7,271 bases of DNA, taken from assembly GCA_030045755.1 (NCBI GenBank), contig JASIEW010000016.1:1-7271 (forward strand), given 5' to 3'. A program made the position numbers and the translations under genes. This stretch comes from Nitrososphaerales archaeon. GTDB lineage: Archaea; Thermoproteota; Nitrososphaeria; Nitrososphaerales; UBA183. The notes under the pieces were generated by a model. That model had not been told where the DNA came from and did not search any database. It worked only from the letters and a program-made list of their open reading frames with translations. Shown here piece after piece: positions 5,545 to 7,271 of the stretch; positions within the stretch are counted from its first letter, which is position 1, and the number at the start of each line of letters is the position of its first letter.

Positions 5545-6116
5545 AAGACATCAGCAAACCGACTGGCGCCCTTCCTGGAGACAGTCTGGCAGTATCAGAG
5601 GAGTTCCTGCCCGGAAGGTCGACCTATGATGACTCAGGCGTCGTGAGAGCGCTGAGGGCGGGCGTGGTTGAAAAGGACACCCGCAATAGGGAGATCTCGG
5701 TGAGACCAGCCGTCGAGCCAAAACTGCCGAAGGTGGATGACTGGGTTACAGGGCAAGTGGAAACCGTGCAGTCGAGCTCGGCGAACGTCAAGCTACACTT
5801 CCTCAACGGCAGTCCGACACACAAGGACTTCTCTGGCATGCTCTCTCTCAGGGGTCTGTCAGGAGGAAGGGGACAGAAGAGGACGACCCCTGTGAAGCTC
5901 GGAGACATCGTCAGATGCCGGGTCAACAGCCTAGTGAATGGCATGATTCATCTCACCATCGACGAGCCGGACATGGGCGTGACGTTCGCAATCTGCAGCA
6001 ACTGTGGAAGGCAACTGCTGAAGGGAAACAGCACGAAGGCGAAGTGCGACGAGTGCGGCAACGTCGAAGAGAGGAAGCTCGCGAGAGACTTCGGCTCCGT
6101 CCCGATTCAACCGTGA
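5541..6116 (+). CDS. csl4: Exosome RNA-binding subunit Csl4
   Basis: Csl4 forms, with or instead of Rrp4, the RNA-binding cap on the archaeal exosome (Rrp41-Rrp42 ring), which degrades and tails RNA from the 3' end. The 191-residue product has the expected three parts. An N-terminal Csl4 domain runs to about residue 60 (GDSLAVSEEFLPG at 13-25). A central S1 RNA-binding domain covers about 64-143, with VDDWVTGQVE and GDIVRCRV. A C-terminal zinc ribbon has C152 and C155 (CSNC) and C169 and C172 (CDEC). ATG at 5541 forms an ATGA overlap with dph2. A start at 5508 is frame-open but would lie inside dph2 and add eleven non-family residues. Three bases after the stop the rpoL promoter element begins. 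Confidence 0.93.
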   Translation: MKDISKPTGALPGDSLAVSEEFLPGRSTYDDSGVVRALRAGVVEKDTRNREISVRPAVEPKLPKVDDWVTGQVETVQSSSANVKLHFLNGSPTHKDFSGMLSLRGLSGGRGQKRTTPVKLGDIVRCRVNSLVNGMIHLTIDEPDMGVTFAICSNCGRQLLKGNSTKAKCDECGNVEERKLARDFGSVPIQP

Positions 6117-6118
6117 CC

Positions 6119-6129
6119 TTAATAACGAG
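6119..6129 (+). promoter_or_regulatory. TATA-like promoter element upstream of rpoL
   Basis: TTAATAA at 6119-6125 starts three bases after the csl4 stop in a 36-base gap. Typical archaeal spacing puts the transcription start at about 6148-6149, only four or five bases before the rpoL TTG, so the message would be nearly leaderless. The same 11 bases, TTAATAACGAG, occur at 640-650. This suggests rpoL-tfs can be transcribed apart from L10e-dph2-csl4, although read-through is also likely. Confidence 0.5.
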
Positions 6130-6152
6130 AACCAAAAGGCGAACTGAACGAA

Positions 6153-6440
6153 TTGCAGGTACAGACCACTAGCGACGATGAGAAGGGCCTCACGGTAGAG
6201 ATTACAGGGGAGGATTACTCCCTGGCCGAGATCGTTCACCATGAACTGCTCGAAGAGAAGAGCGTGACGTTCGCTGGAGTGCTTCCTCCTCATCCTCTCA
6301 TCAAGAAGCTGGTACTCAAGGTCAGGGCGCAACGCGTGAAGCCCGAGAAGGCCTTCGTCAACAGCGTGGAGAGAGCTATGGGGACATCTCGGGAGCTCCT
6401 GGATGGAGTAAAGAAGGCTCTCGGCGGTGGGTCCGCCTGA
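6153..6440 (+). CDS. rpoL: RNA polymerase subunit Rpo11 (RpoL, Rpb11-like)
   Basis: Rpo11 pairs with Rpo3 to form the assembly platform of archaeal RNA polymerase, like the bacterial alpha dimer. The 95-residue length is normal. The family pattern is clear: VEITGEDYSLAEIVHHELL (15-33), then VTFAGVLPPHPLIKKLVLKV (38-57), including the conserved HPL. The start is TTG at 6153. The frame closes upstream at TAA (6123-6125), and the only other candidate in between is a CTG at 6144. No ribosome-binding site is visible, in line with the nearly leaderless message predicted from the upstream box. The TGA stop overlaps the first codon of tfs by two bases (CTGA). Rpo11 and TFS both work on RNA polymerase, so a shared transcript makes sense. 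Confidence 0.93.
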   Translation: MQVQTTSDDEKGLTVEITGEDYSLAEIVHHELLEEKSVTFAGVLPPHPLIKKLVLKVRAQRVKPEKAFVNSVERAMGTSRELLDGVKKALGGGSA

Positions 6441-6781
6441 AATTCTGTCCGAAGTGCGGAACCCGTCTCAAGCTAAAGCAAATCAAAGGCCCTAGGGAGA
6501 TGAGCATCACTTACCTGTGCGACAACTGCGGTTACAGTAACAAGGCCGGGAAGACGGTGATGCAGACGACCGAAGAGGAACTGTCGGTCCCGAACCAGAT
6601 CAAGATTGTGGGGGATAAGGAGTCCAAACTTAACTCTCTGCCGACGACCAAAATCGAGTGCCCGAAGTGCGGCAATGGCGAGGCGTTCTGGTGGTTCCTG
6701 CAGACCAGGAGCGGAGACGAGCCTCCGACTCAGTTCTACAGGTGCGTGAAATGCAATCACACATGGCGTAGCTACTCCTAG
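6437..6781 (+). CDS. tfs: Transcription factor S (TFS, transcript cleavage factor) with CTG start
   Basis: TFS is the archaeal TFIIS-like factor. It enters the polymerase secondary channel and stimulates cleavage of backtracked RNA. The full 114-residue product has an N-terminal zinc ribbon (C4, C7 in KFCPKCG; C28, C31 in CDNCG) and a C-terminal one (C75, C78 in CPKCG; C103, C106 in CVKC). The catalytic hairpin reads RSGDEP with D94 and E95; many homologues have RSADEP. The family begins at M-KFCPKCG, and here that codon is CTG (6437-6439), forming CTGA with the rpoL stop. GGTG at 6426-6429 lies seven bases upstream. The next ATG, at 6500, would delete the first half of the N-terminal ribbon. 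Its stop codon shares CTAG with the converging GINS gene. Confidence 0.9.
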   Translation: MKFCPKCGTRLKLKQIKGPREMSITYLCDNCGYSNKAGKTVMQTTEEELSVPNQIKIVGDKESKLNSLPTTKIECPKCGNGEAFWWFLQTRSGDEPPTQFYRCVKCNHTWRSYS

Positions 6782-7271
6782 ACTCCCTCCCTTGCGCTTA
6801 TCTCCACGGCGTTCCCGTCCGCGATTAGTATCTGTGCGTTGACTGCGGGGATGGACGCTATGTCGCCGGTCTCGAACGGCCCGTAGCGCACCAGGTCGAG
6901 ACCCACCAGCTCGTCCACGTGTTTCACGAGCTTGACCACCATGTTCCTCCCCGAGTCTTTCCTGTTTGCGTATCTTATGAACGAAGGCTGCCCTGCGGAC
7001 ACGGCGTCCACAAACGCGTCTAGGCGGACGTCGTACTCGTGCCGGGCGAGCGCCACATACCTCTCTTCAGGCAAGAGTTTCGGCAGAGCGTCTCCCGCGA
7101 TTGCCTTGCCGACTCTGAGAGTGATCAGGTCGCGAGACATCTGCTGAATCATCTTCTTCTGGACGTCGATGAGGCGTAACGCGGCGGGAGAGCTCCCTGA
7201 GCCGGCTGAGCGCCTCAGTTTCTGACAGTATGACGCGATGTCGAGGTAGAGACTGCTTGGAATCTGCAGAA
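6778..7271 (-). CDS. gins51: DNA replication GINS complex subunit, Gins51 type (N-terminus cut by window edge)
   Basis: GINS binds MCM and a Cdc45/RecJ-like protein to form the archaeal replicative helicase. About 163 residues are visible; the frame stays open to the right edge, so the 5' end is missing. The visible order is a helical part with LYLDIASYCQKLRR, then VQKKMIQQMSRDLITLRV, followed by a small beta domain at the C-terminus. That domain has the family pattern VDELVGLDLVRYGPFETGD, then SIPAVNAQILI. A helical A domain ahead of a C-terminal B domain is the Gins51 (Sld5/Psf1-like) layout; Gins23 has the reverse order. The internal ATG at 7152 is not the start. The stop (CTA on plus, 6778-6780) interlocks with the tfs stop. 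Subtype is inferred from domain order. Confidence 0.78.
   Translation of the reverse strand, partial: LQIPSSLYLDIASYCQKLRRSAGSGSSPAALRLIDVQKKMIQQMSRDLITLRVGKAIAGDALPKLLPEERYVALARHEYDVRLDAFVDAVSAGQPSFIRYANRKDSGRNMVVKLVKHVDELVGLDLVRYGPFETGDIASIPAVNAQILIADGNAVEISAREGV

Noticed and set aside
5626..5655. ATGATGA followed by CTGA, resembling C and D boxes of a C/D guide RNA
   Set aside because: It lies inside the csl4 coding region, and I see no matching C' and second D box at the right spacing.
5931..6332. Minus-strand open frame of 133 codons across csl4, the gap and rpoL
   Set aside because: It is opposite two confident genes and their promoter and has no recognisable domain.
6500..6781. ATG at 6500 as the start of TFS
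   Set aside because: It would remove the CPKC half of the N-terminal zinc ribbon, which is encoded in frame just upstream from the CTG at 6437.
1..7271. CRISPR array, insertion sequence, attachment site or defence system
   Set aside because: No spaced direct repeats, terminal inverted repeats, transposase, integrase or toxin-like gene was seen; all space is taken by core genes.

Overview
The window is a compact stretch of an archaeal chromosome. Every gene I recognise belongs to core information processing. The archaeal assignment rests on ribosomal proteins L21e and L10e, RNA polymerase subunits Rpo4 and Rpo11, transcription factor S, exosome subunit Csl4, a three-cysteine Dph2 and a GINS protein, as well as TATA-like boxes and frequent TTG starts. 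The order Dph2-Csl4-Rpo11-TFS and L21e-Rpo4-DUF655-KsgA, as I remember it from Thaumarchaeota and Crenarchaeota, points to the TACK side of the Archaea. This is an inference from memory and I cannot name the species. G+C looks moderately high, and there are no mobile elements, CRISPR arrays, tRNA or rRNA genes.

Layout. Left rightward block (23-2768): L21e, Rpo4 (RpoF), a 142-base gap with a promoter-like element and a possible 16-codon leader peptide, then DUF655, KsgA and a SpoU-class methyltransferase (TrmJ type). Junctions are very tight: TGATG for L21e/Rpo4, and ATGA for DUF655/KsgA and KsgA/TrmJ. Middle leftward gene (2744-3871): a Trm11/Trm-G10-like methyltransferase whose 3' end overlaps the TrmJ gene by 25 bases, tail to tail. 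An AT-rich intergenic region follows. Right rightward block (4007-6781): L10e, Dph2, Csl4, Rpo11 (RpoL) and TFS, again with ATGA overlaps. TFS begins at an apparent CTG codon inside a CTGA overlap. At the right edge (6778-7271) a leftward, incomplete Gins51-type gene shares the palindrome CTAG with TFS, which supplies both stop codons.

How the genes fit together. Rpo4, Rpo11 and TFS act in transcription. Csl4 caps the RNA-degrading exosome. L21e, L10e and Dph2 (which modifies elongation factor 2) serve translation. KsgA, TrmJ and the Trm11-like enzyme modify rRNA or tRNA. DUF655 is a conserved nucleic-acid-binding-like protein of unknown role. The block therefore joins RNA synthesis, RNA modification, RNA decay and ribosome function, and ends at a replication gene.

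I found no previously undescribed multi-gene system. The items worth a second look are local: the CTG start of TFS, the Asn-to-Ser change in the KsgA NLPY motif, the lack of the usual (D/N)PPY motif in the Trm11-like enzyme, the same 11-base element upstream of both DUF655 and Rpo11, and the structured leader with a possible short peptide upstream of DUF655.
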